Origin: Aldehydirespirator sp965203575
GTDB taxonomy: Bacteria > Actinomycetota > Acidimicrobiia > Acidimicrobiales > Aldehydirespiratoraceae
NCBI GenBank assembly: GCA_965203575.1
Contig: OZ241894.1
Span: 2,542,001-2,606,000, forward strand
Reading direction: 5' to 3'
DNA length: 64,000 nt
Positions 16,611-24,970 of the stretch are shown in pieces. Position 1 is the first letter of the stretch. Each line of letters opens with the position of its first letter. Below the pieces are notes generated by a model that was not told the DNA's origin, searched no databases, and saw only the letters and a program-made list of their open reading frames with translations. Position numbers and translations under genes: made by a program.

Positions 16611-18074
16611 ATGCAGACCTACGACAACTGGATCGACGGGGGCTTCGCCTCGCCCGCCCCCGATCGCCGTATGACCACTGCCAATCCCTACACCGGGGAG
16701 GTCTGGGCGGAGGTGGCCGACGATCCCGACGCCGTCGACGCGGCGGTGGCCGCGGCCCGCCGGGCCTTCAGCGACGGGCCGTGGGCGCAGATGGCGGCGG
16801 TCGAGCGGGCCCGGCTCATGCGCCGCCTGGGCGAGATCCTCACCCGGGACGCCGACGAGTTGGCCGCCATCGAGACCCGCGACAACGGCAAGATCATCCG
16901 CGAGACCTCGGCGCAGGCCAAGAGCCTCCAGAGCTATTTCGACTTCTTCGCCGGCTTGGCCGACAAGATCACCGGCGAGCAGATCCCCAGCCCCACGCCC
17001 AACTTCCTCGTCTACACCGAGAAGGTGCCCGTCGGCGTGGTGGGCGCCATCATCCCCTGGAATTCGCCGCTGTTCCTGCTCACCTGGAAGCTGGCGCCGC
17101 TGCTGGCGGCAGGCTGCACCGCAGTGGTGAAGCCGTCGGAACTCACTCCGGTCACCGCGTTGCTGCTGGCCGAGCGGGCCGCCGAGGCCGGCTTCCCGCC
17201 GGGGGTGATCAACGTGGTCACCGGAGGCCCGTCGGTGGGGGCCGCGCTGACCGCCCATCCCGGGATCGACAAGATCACCTTCACCGGCGGTGGCGACACC
17301 GCCCGCCACGTGGCCCGGGCCGCGGCCGGCAACCTGGTGCCGACCGTGCTGGAGCTGGGCGGCAAGTCGCCCCAGATCATCTTCGACGACGCCGACCCTG
17401 AAGCCGCGACCAACGGCTTGCTGGCCGGGATCTTCGCGGCCAGCGGCCAGACCTGCATCGCCGGGTCGCGCGCCTACGTGCAGCGCGGCGTCGCCGACGA
17501 CATCGTGGCCAGGATCACGGCCCGGGCCGCCGAGCTGGTGCTGGGCGACCCGTCGGACTTCGCCACCGAGATGGGCCCGGCCGCGTCGGACGCGCAGCGC
17601 GACCGCATCCTGGCCATGATCGAGCAGGCCCGGGGCGAGGGAGCCACGATCGCAGCCGGAGGGGTGGTCGACCCGGTCCTGGGAGGCCGGTTCGTGCGCC
17701 CGACGGTGATCACCGGCGCCACCAACGACACCACCATCGTGCGCGAGGAGGTGTTCGGGCCGGTGCTGGCCATGATGACCTTCGACGACGAGGACGAGGC
17801 GGTCAAACTGGCCAACGACACCGACTACGGGCTGGCCGCCGGGGTGTGGACCCTGGATGTGCGCCGGGCCCTGCGGATGTCGCGGGCGCTGCACGCCGGC
17901 ACGGTGTGGGTCAACACCTACCGCACCGTCAGCTACACCGCGCCCTTCGGCGGGTTCAAGCAGTCCGGCTACGGCAAGGACAACGGCCGCGAGGCTCTGG
18001 ACGGCTACCTGTTGACCAAGACGGTGTGGGTGGAGCTGACCGGCGCTACCCGCGACCCCTTCGTGCTGGGGTAA
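16611..18074 (+). CDS. Aldehyde dehydrogenase (betaine/aminoaldehyde type)
   Basis: 487 residues, full length. Catalytic Cys282 lies in SGQTCIAGSR and general base Glu248 in LELGGKSPQ. NAD-binding elements (IPWNSPLFLLTWKLAPLLAAG) and the C-terminal PFGGFKQSGYGKDNG are present. It should oxidise the aldehyde made by the aminotransferase or alcohol dehydrogenase to an acid with NAD(P)+. ATG 16611 follows aggagg closely. The next P450 starts within its stop codon. Confidence 0.93.
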   Translation: MQTYDNWIDGGFASPAPDRRMTTANPYTGEVWAEVADDPDAVDAAVAAARRAFSDGPWAQMAAVERARLMRRLGEILTRDADELAAIETRDNGKIIRETSAQAKSLQSYFDFFAGLADKITGEQIPSPTPNFLVYTEKVPVGVVGAIIPWNSPLFLLTWKLAPLLAAGCTAVVKPSELTPVTALLLAERAAEAGFPPGVINVVTGGPSVGAALTAHPGIDKITFTGGGDTARHVARAAAGNLVPTVLELGGKSPQIIFDDADPEAATNGLLAGIFAASGQTCIAGSRAYVQRGVADDIVARITARAAELVLGDPSDFATEMGPAASDAQRDRILAMIEQARGEGATIAAGGVVDPVLGGRFVRPTVITGATNDTTIVREEVFGPVLAMMTFDDEDEAVKLANDTDYGLAAGVWTLDVRRALRMSRALHAGTVWVNTYRTVSYTAPFGGFKQSGYGKDNGREALDGYLLTKTVWVELTGATRDPFVLG

Positions 18075-19330
18075 TGGATCTAGCGCAGCGCCTGATGGCG
18101 CCGGCGGACCTTCAGGATCCGGCCACCTTCTCCCAAGGCATCCCGCAGGAGGCCTTCGCCGAGATGCGGGCCTGCCCGACACTGAGCTGGACCCCGCCAG
18201 GCGGTGGCGACCGCACCGGCTTCTGGTCGGTCACCCGCCATGCGCCGGTGTCGGAGGTCTCCCGCGACACCGACCTGTACTCGTCGGCCGTCGGCCACAT
18301 ACAGATCTACGACATCGACGAGGACGCCCTGTCGGCCCGGGCGTCCATGATCGACCTCGACCCGCCGGTGCATACCCGCCTACGGCGGCTGGTCAGCTCC
18401 GCCTTCACTCCCCGCCATGTGCAGTCCTACGAGGCCGCGGTGCGGACCCGGATCGCCGCTCGCCTCGACGCGCTGATGCAGGCCGGCGGCGGCAACTGGG
18501 TGAACGCGGTGGCCGCGCCCATCCCGATCGGGGTGATCTGCGACATCATGGGCGTGCCCGAGTCGGACCACGACTACATGATCGAGCTGACCGACCATCT
18601 GGTGGCCGGCACCTCCAGCAGGCCACTGGAGCCCACGGCTTACGGCAACACCACCGACCTGCGGCTGCTGCCGTTCAACAGCCCGGCCGCCCACGGCATC
18701 AACGAGTACGCCCGCTCCCTCGGTGAGCGGCGCCGGGCCGAGCCCGCCGACGACCTGGTCACCAAGCTCATCGAGGCCGAGGTCGACGGCGAGCGGCTCA
18801 GCGACGCCGAATTCACCAACTTCTTCCGGCTGATGGTCTTCGCCGGCAACGAGACCACCCGGGCCTCCATGGCCCATCTGGCCCTGCACCTGGTGGAGTT
18901 CGCCGACCAGTTCGAACTGGTCCGCTCCGATCCGTCGCTGCTGGCCCAGGCCGCCGAGGAAGTGATCCGGTATTCGTCGCCGATCCTGTACTTCCGGCGC
19001 ACGGTCACCCGCGACACCGTGTTGCAGAACACTCCGCTGCACACCGGCGACAAGGTGGTCATGTGGTATGCGGCCGCCAACTTCGACGAGCAGGTGTTCG
19101 ACGAGCCCATGCGCTTCGACGTGACGAGGCCCCTGCGACCGCCCAACGTGGCCTTCGGCGGCGGCGGTGCCCACTTCTGCCTGGGAGCGCCGCTGGCTCG
19201 CCTGGAGGTGGCCATCCTCATCGAGTCGATCCTGGACCGCGGCCTTGAGCTCGAGTTGGCCGGTGATCCCGTCTACGTGGACTCGAACTTCGTCAACGGC
19301 ATAGAGCATCTGGAGGTCGAAGTCGCATGA
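18074..19330 (+). CDS. Cytochrome P450 (2)
   Basis: 418 residues from ATG 18074, overlapping the dehydrogenase TAA. I-helix AGNETTR, ExxR in EEVIRYS, and heme loop FGGGGAHFCLG with ligand Cys369. It shares with P450 (1) the signature YGNTTDLRLLPFNSPAAH and overall layout, but differs widely elsewhere, suggesting an old duplication and divided substrate roles. The N-terminus lacks a membrane anchor, so it is soluble. The TTC38-like gene overlaps its end by 4 bases. Confidence 0.92.
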   Translation: MDLAQRLMAPADLQDPATFSQGIPQEAFAEMRACPTLSWTPPGGGDRTGFWSVTRHAPVSEVSRDTDLYSSAVGHIQIYDIDEDALSARASMIDLDPPVHTRLRRLVSSAFTPRHVQSYEAAVRTRIAARLDALMQAGGGNWVNAVAAPIPIGVICDIMGVPESDHDYMIELTDHLVAGTSSRPLEPTAYGNTTDLRLLPFNSPAAHGINEYARSLGERRRAEPADDLVTKLIEAEVDGERLSDAEFTNFFRLMVFAGNETTRASMAHLALHLVEFADQFELVRSDPSLLAQAAEEVIRYSSPILYFRRTVTRDTVLQNTPLHTGDKVVMWYAAANFDEQVFDEPMRFDVTRPLRPPNVAFGGGGAHFCLGAPLARLEVAILIESILDRGLELELAGDPVYVDSNFVNGIEHLEVEVA

Positions 19331-20538
19331 GCGTGGCGGGCCTGCCCGACCCCGGGCCGGTGCAGGGCGAGCCGGCCAGCCGGCGGGCGTGGGAGCGGGC
19401 CTGGGAGCAGTACCTGCACTACCGGGGCGACCCGGTGGCGGTGATGTCGGAGGCGGGCGCCGAAGACGAGACCTTCGTGCTGGGTCCGGTGTTCGCCGCG
19501 GTCTACCGGGTGCTGGCCGGCACCCCGTCCGGTGCGCCGGCCCTGGCCGCGGACGCAGCCCGGGTGCGGTCGCGCGCCGGCCGGTCCGGTGACCGTGAAC
19601 GGGGCCATGCACGGGCGCTGGAGCTGCTGCTGGCGGGTGAGTTCACCGAGGCCGCCCGCTCCTGGGACGCGATCGCTGTCGGCGGACGGGACTTCGCGGC
19701 GGTGCGTTTCGCGCACGATCTCTACCTGCACGTCGGCGACGACCGTGGCCGGCTGGGGTCCAGCTCCCATGCCGTGGAGGCGTGGCGGGGCGAGCCGGGA
19801 TGGGGGTTCGTGGCCGGCCAGCACGCCTTCGCCCTGGAGGAGGTCGGGCGCTACGACGAGGCCGAGGCGCTGGGCCGGGTGGCTCTGGGTCTCGATCCTG
19901 ACGACCTGTGGGCCCGGCATGCGCTCGCCCACGTCTACGAGTCGACTGACGACACCTCGGCCGCCGTCGAGCTGCTGGAGGGCTCGGTTGAGCGGTGGAG
20001 CGCCCAGGACCTCCTCGCCACCCATATCTGGTGGCATCTGGCTCTGCGCCTGCTGGCCTCGGGCGATTCCTCCCGTGCGCTGGCGGTGTTCGACGAGCGC
20101 CAGCCCCATGCCACCGCCGCCTTCCAACTATGCGACCAGACGTCGCTGCTGTGGCGCCTGGAGCTGGCCGGCTGCGACGCCGGAGACCGCTGGGACACGC
20201 TGGCGGACTGCTGGGACAGCGTGGCCGAGCGCCACACCTGCGCCTTCCTCGACGTGCACGCCGCTCTGGCCTTCGCGCGCCGGCCCGGTCATCCCGGGGC
20301 ACGGCGCTGGTTCGAGGGCCTCCGGGCCCGCCCGCCGGGGGCGAGCGAGAACGACGCGACGTTCGACGAGGTCGTCATCCCTCTGGCCGAAGCCTTCCGC
20401 AGCTACGCCGAAGGCCGCTGCAGCGACTTCGCCCGGCTGGCCGACAAGGTCGGTCCCGCCGCCAGCCGCATCGGTGGCAGCATCGCCCAGCGGGACCTGA
20501 TCACGCTGACCGCCCAGGCCACCGGAGCGCCGGTGTGA
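19327..20538 (+). CDS. Tetratricopeptide protein, TTC38-like
   Basis: 403 residues, helix-rich. WGFVAGQHAFALEEVGRYDEAE, ARHALAHVYESTDDTSAAVELL and LLATHIWWHLALRLLASGD match the characteristic repeats of the TTC38 family, in which HAxAH and WWHLAL are diagnostic. Biochemical function of the family is unknown; bacterial members often lie in catabolic operons with acyl-CoA and CoA-transferase genes, as here. No signal peptide. It overlaps the P450 before it and the acyl-CoA dehydrogenase after it. Confidence 0.75.
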   Translation: MSVAGLPDPGPVQGEPASRRAWERAWEQYLHYRGDPVAVMSEAGAEDETFVLGPVFAAVYRVLAGTPSGAPALAADAARVRSRAGRSGDRERGHARALELLLAGEFTEAARSWDAIAVGGRDFAAVRFAHDLYLHVGDDRGRLGSSSHAVEAWRGEPGWGFVAGQHAFALEEVGRYDEAEALGRVALGLDPDDLWARHALAHVYESTDDTSAAVELLEGSVERWSAQDLLATHIWWHLALRLLASGDSSRALAVFDERQPHATAAFQLCDQTSLLWRLELAGCDAGDRWDTLADCWDSVAERHTCAFLDVHAALAFARRPGHPGARRWFEGLRARPPGASENDATFDEVVIPLAEAFRSYAEGRCSDFARLADKVGPAASRIGGSIAQRDLITLTAQATGAPV

Positions 20539-21746
20539 CCTGGGATCTGACGGGCGGGCAGCGGGCCCTCCAGGCCGAGGCACGGACCCTGGCCCGCGAG
20601 GTGATCGCGCCCCGGGCCGCCGAGGTGGACCGCAGCGAGCAGTATCCCTGGGACAACGTCGAAGCCTTGCAGCGGGCCGGCTTCTGTGGCCTGACCGTGC
20701 CCGCCGCCCTCGGCGGACCCGGCCGGTCGCTGCTCGACGCCGTGCTGGTGGTGGAGGAGATGGCCAAGGTGTGCGGCGTCACCGGCCGCATCGCGGTGGA
20801 GTGCAACATGGGGGCGCTGTCGGCGGTGCTGGCCTACGGCACCGACGCCCAGCGGGCCAGGGTCGCCGAGCTGGTGCTGGCCGGGGACAAGCCCGCCATC
20901 TGCATCACCGAGCCCGGCGCCGGGAGCGCGGCGTCGGAGATGGCCACCCGAGCCGACCGCCGCGGTGATGGCTACGTCCTGAACGGCGCCAAGCACTGGA
21001 TCACCGGCGGCGGTGTGTCGATCACCCATCTGGTGTTCGCCCGGGTCTTCGACGAGGACGGCAACGAGGAGGGCATCGGCGCGTTCCTGGCCTTCCGGGA
21101 CGAGACGACCGGGCTGGAGGTCGGGGCCCGGGAGCCGACCATGGGTCTGCGGGGCCTTCCCGAGACGGTGGTCGGCTTCAACAACATGGAGGTCTCCGCG
21201 GCCATGGCGGTGCAGCCGCCGTCGGGGCTGAGGCGGGGCTTCGCCGACCTGATGAACGCCTACAACACCCAGCGTGTGGGTGCCGGCACGGTGGCGCTCG
21301 GCCTGGCTTCGGGTGCCTACGAGCTCGCGCTGGAGTTCGTGAGGAAGCGGGAGCAGTTCGGGCGCCCCATAGCCGAGTTCCAGGGCCTGCAGTGGATGCT
21401 TGCCGACATGTCGGTGAAGCTGGAGGCGGCCCGCAGCCTGATCTATCGGGCCGCAGCCTCCCAGGGCCCTGGCGGCAGCCCGTTCCCCGATCCGGCCCTG
21501 GCCGCCCAGGCCAAGATCTTCACCTCCGAGGCGGCCATCGCGGTGGTGAGCGACGCGCTCCAGGCGCACGGCGCGGCCGGCTACAGCCGCAACAACCCGC
21601 TGGAGCGCATGTACCGCGACGTTCGCATGTTCACCATCGGCGGGGGCACGGCCCAGATCCTGCGCACGGTGGTGGCGTCGCGGATCCTGGACATGAAGCT
21701 GCCCCAGACCCGCCACGGCTACCTGCCACCGGACCCGGAGCCGTGA
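20535..21746 (+). CDS. Acyl-CoA dehydrogenase (2)
   Basis: 403 residues from GTG 20535. CITEPGAGSAASEMATRADR and LNGAKHWITGGGVSIT form the FAD/acyl pocket. REQFGRPIAEFQGLQWMLADM is classical, and QAHGAAGYSRNNPLERMYRD with IGGGTAQILRTVVA marks the C-terminal FAD-binding end. It is more typical of short/branched-chain acyl-CoA dehydrogenases than the copy at 10244. Its stop lies at the beginning of a duplicated junction leading to the CoA-transferase. Confidence 0.9.
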   Translation: MTWDLTGGQRALQAEARTLAREVIAPRAAEVDRSEQYPWDNVEALQRAGFCGLTVPAALGGPGRSLLDAVLVVEEMAKVCGVTGRIAVECNMGALSAVLAYGTDAQRARVAELVLAGDKPAICITEPGAGSAASEMATRADRRGDGYVLNGAKHWITGGGVSITHLVFARVFDEDGNEEGIGAFLAFRDETTGLEVGAREPTMGLRGLPETVVGFNNMEVSAAMAVQPPSGLRRGFADLMNAYNTQRVGAGTVALGLASGAYELALEFVRKREQFGRPIAEFQGLQWMLADMSVKLEAARSLIYRAAASQGPGGSPFPDPALAAQAKIFTSEAAIAVVSDALQAHGAAGYSRNNPLERMYRDVRMFTIGGGTAQILRTVVASRILDMKLPQTRHGYLPPDPEP

Positions 21747-21849
21747 CGGCCACCTCTCACCGGACCAGGAGCCGTGACCGCATGACAGCGTCCCTGGACG
21801 GCGTGAGGGTGCAGGCGCCATGAGCGCGCCCCTGGACGGCGTGATCGTG
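21730..21849 (+). repeat. Duplicated junction with a mini-ORF between acyl-CoA dehydrogenase and CoA-transferase
   Basis: The end of the dehydrogenase (cggacccggagccgtgac from 21730) recurs at 21761. The start of the CoA-transferase (from ATG 21820) is preceded 38 bases earlier by a decayed copy from ATG 21782. The copy encodes MTASLDGVRVQAP and stops in an ATGA overlap with the real ATG 21820. The real protein begins MSAPLDGVIVVAL, so the mini-ORF is a truncated duplicate of the gene start. Confidence 0.75.
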
Positions 21850-22989
21850 GTCGCATTGGAGGCGGCGGTGGCCGCCCCGTTCGCCACCCGCCAGCTTGCC
21901 GATCTGGGGGCCCGGGTCCTGAAGGTGGAGCGCCCCGGCGAGGGCGACTTCGCCCGCCACTACGACTCGACCGTGGACGGCACGTCGGCCTTCTTCGTGT
22001 GGGCCAACCGGGGCAAGCAGAGCATCGAGCTGGATTTGAAGGACCCCGGCGACCGGGCCGCCTTCGATCGGCTGGTGGCCGGCGCCGACGTGTTCGTGCA
22101 GAACCTGTCTCCGGCCGCGGCCCGCCGGGCCGGGCTTCTCGCCGACCAGCTCCGGGAACGCCGGCCCGACCTGATCGCCTGCGACATCTCGGGTTACGGC
22201 CTGGGCGGCCCCCGCACCGACGACAAGGCCTACGACCTGGCCGTTCAGGCCGAGGGCGGGGCTGTGGCCCTCACCGGCACCGCCGAGCAGGCCTGCAAGG
22301 TCGGGTTCTCGATCGCCGACATCGCCGCGGCCATGTACGCGCTGACCTCGATCCTGGCCGCGCTCCACCGGCGGCAGGCCACCGGCGAGGGCGCCTCCAT
22401 CGAGGTCTCGATGCTGGAGTGCGTCGCGGAGTGGACCGCGGCGCCGACCTATGCGGCCGTGGGCAAGGGCTCGGTCCCGGCCAGGTCCGGGCACCGCCAC
22501 ACCATGATCGCTCCCTACGGCATGTACCCGATGAGCGATGGTGAGCTGGTCATGGTCGCCGTGCAGAGCAACCGGGACTGGGCCGACTTCGCCCAGTACG
22601 TCCTGCGCGACCAGGCGCTGTCTGACGACCCCCGGTTCGCCGACAACTCCGATCGCATCGCCAACATCGACGATCTGGAGGCCTTGATCACGTCGGTGTT
22701 CACGTCGGTCAGCCCTGAGGAGCTGATCCAGCGCCTGCGGGCCGGCCGGGTGGCCCACAGCTTCGTGCGGGACCCGATGGCGCTGTGGCAGCACGATCAG
22801 CTCAGGGCCCGCGACCGCTTCATGCGGGTGACCACCCCGACCGGGTCAGCCGAGGTCTACAAGCCCCCCCTCAACCTCAGCAACGCCGACGATCCAGACA
22901 CCACCGTCCCCGCCCTGGGCCAGCACGCCCCCGACCTGATCGCCGAACTGGAGTCCCGCGCCGAACGGCGTCAGCGGTCGGGGTTGTAG
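21820..22989 (+). CDS. CaiB/BaiF (class III) CoA-transferase
   Basis: 389 residues. Family marks are LADLGARVLKVERPGEGD, the nucleotide-contact NRGKQSIELDLKDPGDR, the catalytic Asp region DVFVQNLSPAAARR, CDISGYGLGGP and YDLAVQAEGG. It moves CoA between carboxylic acids, which would activate a substrate or intermediate for the acyl-CoA dehydrogenases in the same operon. It is the last gene of the catabolic run; its 3' end overlaps the convergent GNAT gene by 19 bases. Confidence 0.9.
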   Translation: MSAPLDGVIVVALEAAVAAPFATRQLADLGARVLKVERPGEGDFARHYDSTVDGTSAFFVWANRGKQSIELDLKDPGDRAAFDRLVAGADVFVQNLSPAAARRAGLLADQLRERRPDLIACDISGYGLGGPRTDDKAYDLAVQAEGGAVALTGTAEQACKVGFSIADIAAAMYALTSILAALHRRQATGEGASIEVSMLECVAEWTAAPTYAAVGKGSVPARSGHRHTMIAPYGMYPMSDGELVMVAVQSNRDWADFAQYVLRDQALSDDPRFADNSDRIANIDDLEALITSVFTSVSPEELIQRLRAGRVAHSFVRDPMALWQHDQLRARDRFMRVTTPTGSAEVYKPPLNLSNADDPDTTVPALGQHAPDLIAELESRAERRQRSGL

Positions 22990-23603
22990 TCGGGGTTCTC
23001 CCAGACGATCAGTGAGGCCCAGCTGTCCACTGCCGGGTCGGTGATGTAGTCGGCGATCACGCCGCGGGCCTCGAAGCCGTTGGCGATCTGCATGGTGAGG
23101 GTGGCGTCGTACAACTCGCCGGCCGAGACCCTGGCCACGTAGTCGGCCGCCGACATCTCGTGCTTGTGGTCGGCGTAGCCGGGGATCACACCTCCGGCGA
23201 CGATGCCGGCCAGGTTCAGGTCCCGGCAGATCTGCTTGCGCATGTCGTAGAGCCGCTTGCCGATGCCCCGGCGGCGGTAGTCGGGCAGCACCGCGATGCT
23301 GGTGCCGTAGTACCAGGGGCCGTCGGGAGCGTGGCCGGTGCCGCCATCGACCCCGACCAGGTCGCGGATCGAGTGCTGCGTGTGGCTGAAGTCGAAGTGG
23401 ATGCGGATGCCCAGCCCCATGGCCACCGGGGTCTCGCCGTCGAGCACCACCACGCCTCCCTCACCGAACTCGAGGGCCAGGGCCCGTAGCTCGTCGGCCC
23501 AGTAGAGGTCTTCGGTGTCGGCGGTCGGGAACGCGGTGTGCTCGATGTGCTGGAGCGCCTCGGCCCACTCGGCCCTGATGTTGGTGTAGGTCAGTTCGCC
23601 CAT
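22971..23603 (-). CDS. GNAT-family N-acetyltransferase
   Basis: 210 residues. The acetyl-CoA pyrophosphate loop is VLPDYRRRGIGKRLYDMRK, preceded by the beta strand WYYGTSIAVL. The N-terminal half (AFPTADTEDLYWADELRAL) and C-terminal ANGFEARGVIADYI fit the GNAT fold. Substrate unknown. It lies 16 bases downstream of the C45-like gene on the same strand and is probably cotranscribed with it. It ends tail-to-tail over the CoA-transferase. Confidence 0.8.
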   Translation of the reverse strand: MGELTYTNIRAEWAEALQHIEHTAFPTADTEDLYWADELRALALEFGEGGVVVLDGETPVAMGLGIRIHFDFSHTQHSIRDLVGVDGGTGHAPDGPWYYGTSIAVLPDYRRRGIGKRLYDMRKQICRDLNLAGIVAGGVIPGYADHKHEMSAADYVARVSAGELYDATLTMQIANGFEARGVIADYITDPAVDSWASLIVWENPDYNPDR

Positions 23604-23619
23604 GGCGGCCGGGGCCCGC

Positions 23620-24735
23620 TCAGCTGCGCTGAGCCGCGGCGGGTGTCAGCGAGAAGTGCTCGTAGTCGTTGTCCGCCGGCTGGCCCCAGCAGGCCCAGAA
23701 GTCGCCGGTGCGGGGCCGCATGATCACCGCGCCGCTCGACTCGACCCGGTACTTGGGGTCGGGCCAGCGACAGATTGCGGACGGCTCGCGGGTGATCTCC
23801 ATGAGACGCTCGGGATCGACCGGCTCGCTGGTGCCGGCCAGCATGGCCTCGGCCAGGCCCTGGCGCAGGCGCGAGTTGGCCATCAGTTCCGGGTCCCGCT
23901 CGCCCTCGAAGGGCGCGGCCGCGGGTTCGGTCACGTGGTTGGCGTGCACGAGCGGCTGATCGACCAGAACCTCGACCGGCCGGGCCGACGGCATGGCCTC
24001 GACGTTGTACCCCCGGCCCTCGGCGTCGAGGATCAGGTAGTTGTGGGCGCCGGCGAGATCTGCTCCCAGCAGCACGTCCAGCGCCTCGGCCGCGGTCGCC
24101 TGAGCGAGCATCTCGCGGACGACGGTGGGCCACATCACCCCGAAGCGGCCGTCGCTGCCGGTGAGGTTGTTGATCCCGACGCAGACGCCCGACTCGTTCA
24201 TGCCGATCTGGCCCAGGCACCCGACGGTGGTGAACACCAGCACGTCGGGACCGGTCTCGGGGCGCAGGCGGGCCAGCACCACGTGGTCGGTGGCGGCGTC
24301 GTGCATGTCCCACGTCTGCCCGACCATCCCCGCCCCCGCAGCCCGACCGTCGGGCACCACGAAGGCGGTGCAGTCGTCCTCGGTCACCGAGGCCGGGTGC
24401 GGGCCTGAGGTGGTAGCCCGCACCGTGTCCACGAAGTCGGTGAACCCGCCCACCACCACCGCCTCGGCCGGAGTGATCCCGGCCGCGTTCGCCATAGCCA
24501 TCATCTCGGCGTGCAGGCCGGGCGAGAACGCCTCCTGGGCGGGCAGGCAGGCTTCGGCCAGCTCCAGCACCGCCCCCCGCTCCAGCGGTCCACCGCTCCA
24601 CAGCCCCCCGGCCACGATGTCCACCCGTTCGCGGCCATAGCGGCGGATCTCCTCGGCGTGGGCCCGCCCGTGGGCGTCGCCCATGGCCTCGGGCGACCCG
24701 GCCAGGTCGAGTTGCCTGATCGCCGGCCGTCGCAT
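23620..24735 (-). CDS. C45-type Ntn-hydrolase (acyl-CoA:6-APA acyltransferase/peptidase C45-like)
   Basis: About 371 residues. The motif DDCTAFVV places a Cys about 120 residues in, as in the C45 family where an internal Cys becomes the N-terminal nucleophile after self-cleavage. GQTWDMH, FTTVGCLGQIGMNESGV and GVCVGINNL are further family marks. Relatives hydrolyse or transfer acyl groups on amide bonds, for example penicillin acyltransferase and carcinine hydrolase. The start at 24735 is preferred over a GTG at 24774 because TACTCT sits 6 bases upstream, giving a leaderless start. An amidase role would fit the adjacent amine catabolic operon. Confidence 0.75.
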   Translation of the reverse strand: MRRPAIRQLDLAGSPEAMGDAHGRAHAEEIRRYGRERVDIVAGGLWSGGPLERGAVLELAEACLPAQEAFSPGLHAEMMAMANAAGITPAEAVVVGGFTDFVDTVRATTSGPHPASVTEDDCTAFVVPDGRAAGAGMVGQTWDMHDAATDHVVLARLRPETGPDVLVFTTVGCLGQIGMNESGVCVGINNLTGSDGRFGVMWPTVVREMLAQATAAEALDVLLGADLAGAHNYLILDAEGRGYNVEAMPSARPVEVLVDQPLVHANHVTEPAAAPFEGERDPELMANSRLRQGLAEAMLAGTSEPVDPERLMEITREPSAICRWPDPKYRVESSGAVIMRPRTGDFWACWGQPADNDYEHFSLTPAAAQRS

Positions 24736-24741
24736 GCCCGC

Positions 24742-24747
24742 AGAGTA
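24742..24747 (-). promoter_or_regulatory. -10 box of the C45-like gene (leaderless)
   Basis: TACTCT on the minus strand, 6 bases before ATG 24735, matching the TAnnnT plus 6-7 base arrangement seen at several genes in this window. No -35 identified. Confidence 0.35.
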
Positions 24748-24810
24748 CTCCGTGCCGGAGCCGGCCAGCCCCACGTACTGGCAGTGTCATGCAGGCATCC
24801 CGGGCGTTCT

Positions 24811-24970
24811 GCGGCGCGGCGAACTGGTCAGAGGTCGCCCGGCGAGTGCTCGGCGCGGGCCGGGACTGGGATCTGGTCGGTGCCCTGCTGGAGAGCTACG
24901 CAGTGCGGGGTCGGCGCCGCCGGCCGCAACGGCGGCTGGGTGGTCGGCGATCTGGCCGCGGGCGCTCGGG
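24811..24970 (+). pseudogene. Chimeric debris: PIN-toxin fragment joined to amine-oxidase fragment
   Basis: Bases 24811-24909 are a clear but diverged copy of 26574-26672 inside the PIN toxin gene (CGAANWSEVARRVLG and DWD..ALLESY are shared). Bases ~24908-24965 then match 27135-27190 inside the FAD oxidoreductase gene (GRNGGW and VGDLAAG versus VGELAAG), in a different reading frame. The ~460 bases that separate these parts in the intact genes are missing. The stretch ends at the stop codon of the Fic gene. It records a duplication followed by deletion. Confidence 0.8.

Noticed and set aside
24736..24774. Longer start for the C45-like protein (GTG 24774)
   Set aside because: It has no ribosome site, and a -10-like box lies between it and ATG 24735, which would leave the longer start untranscribed.
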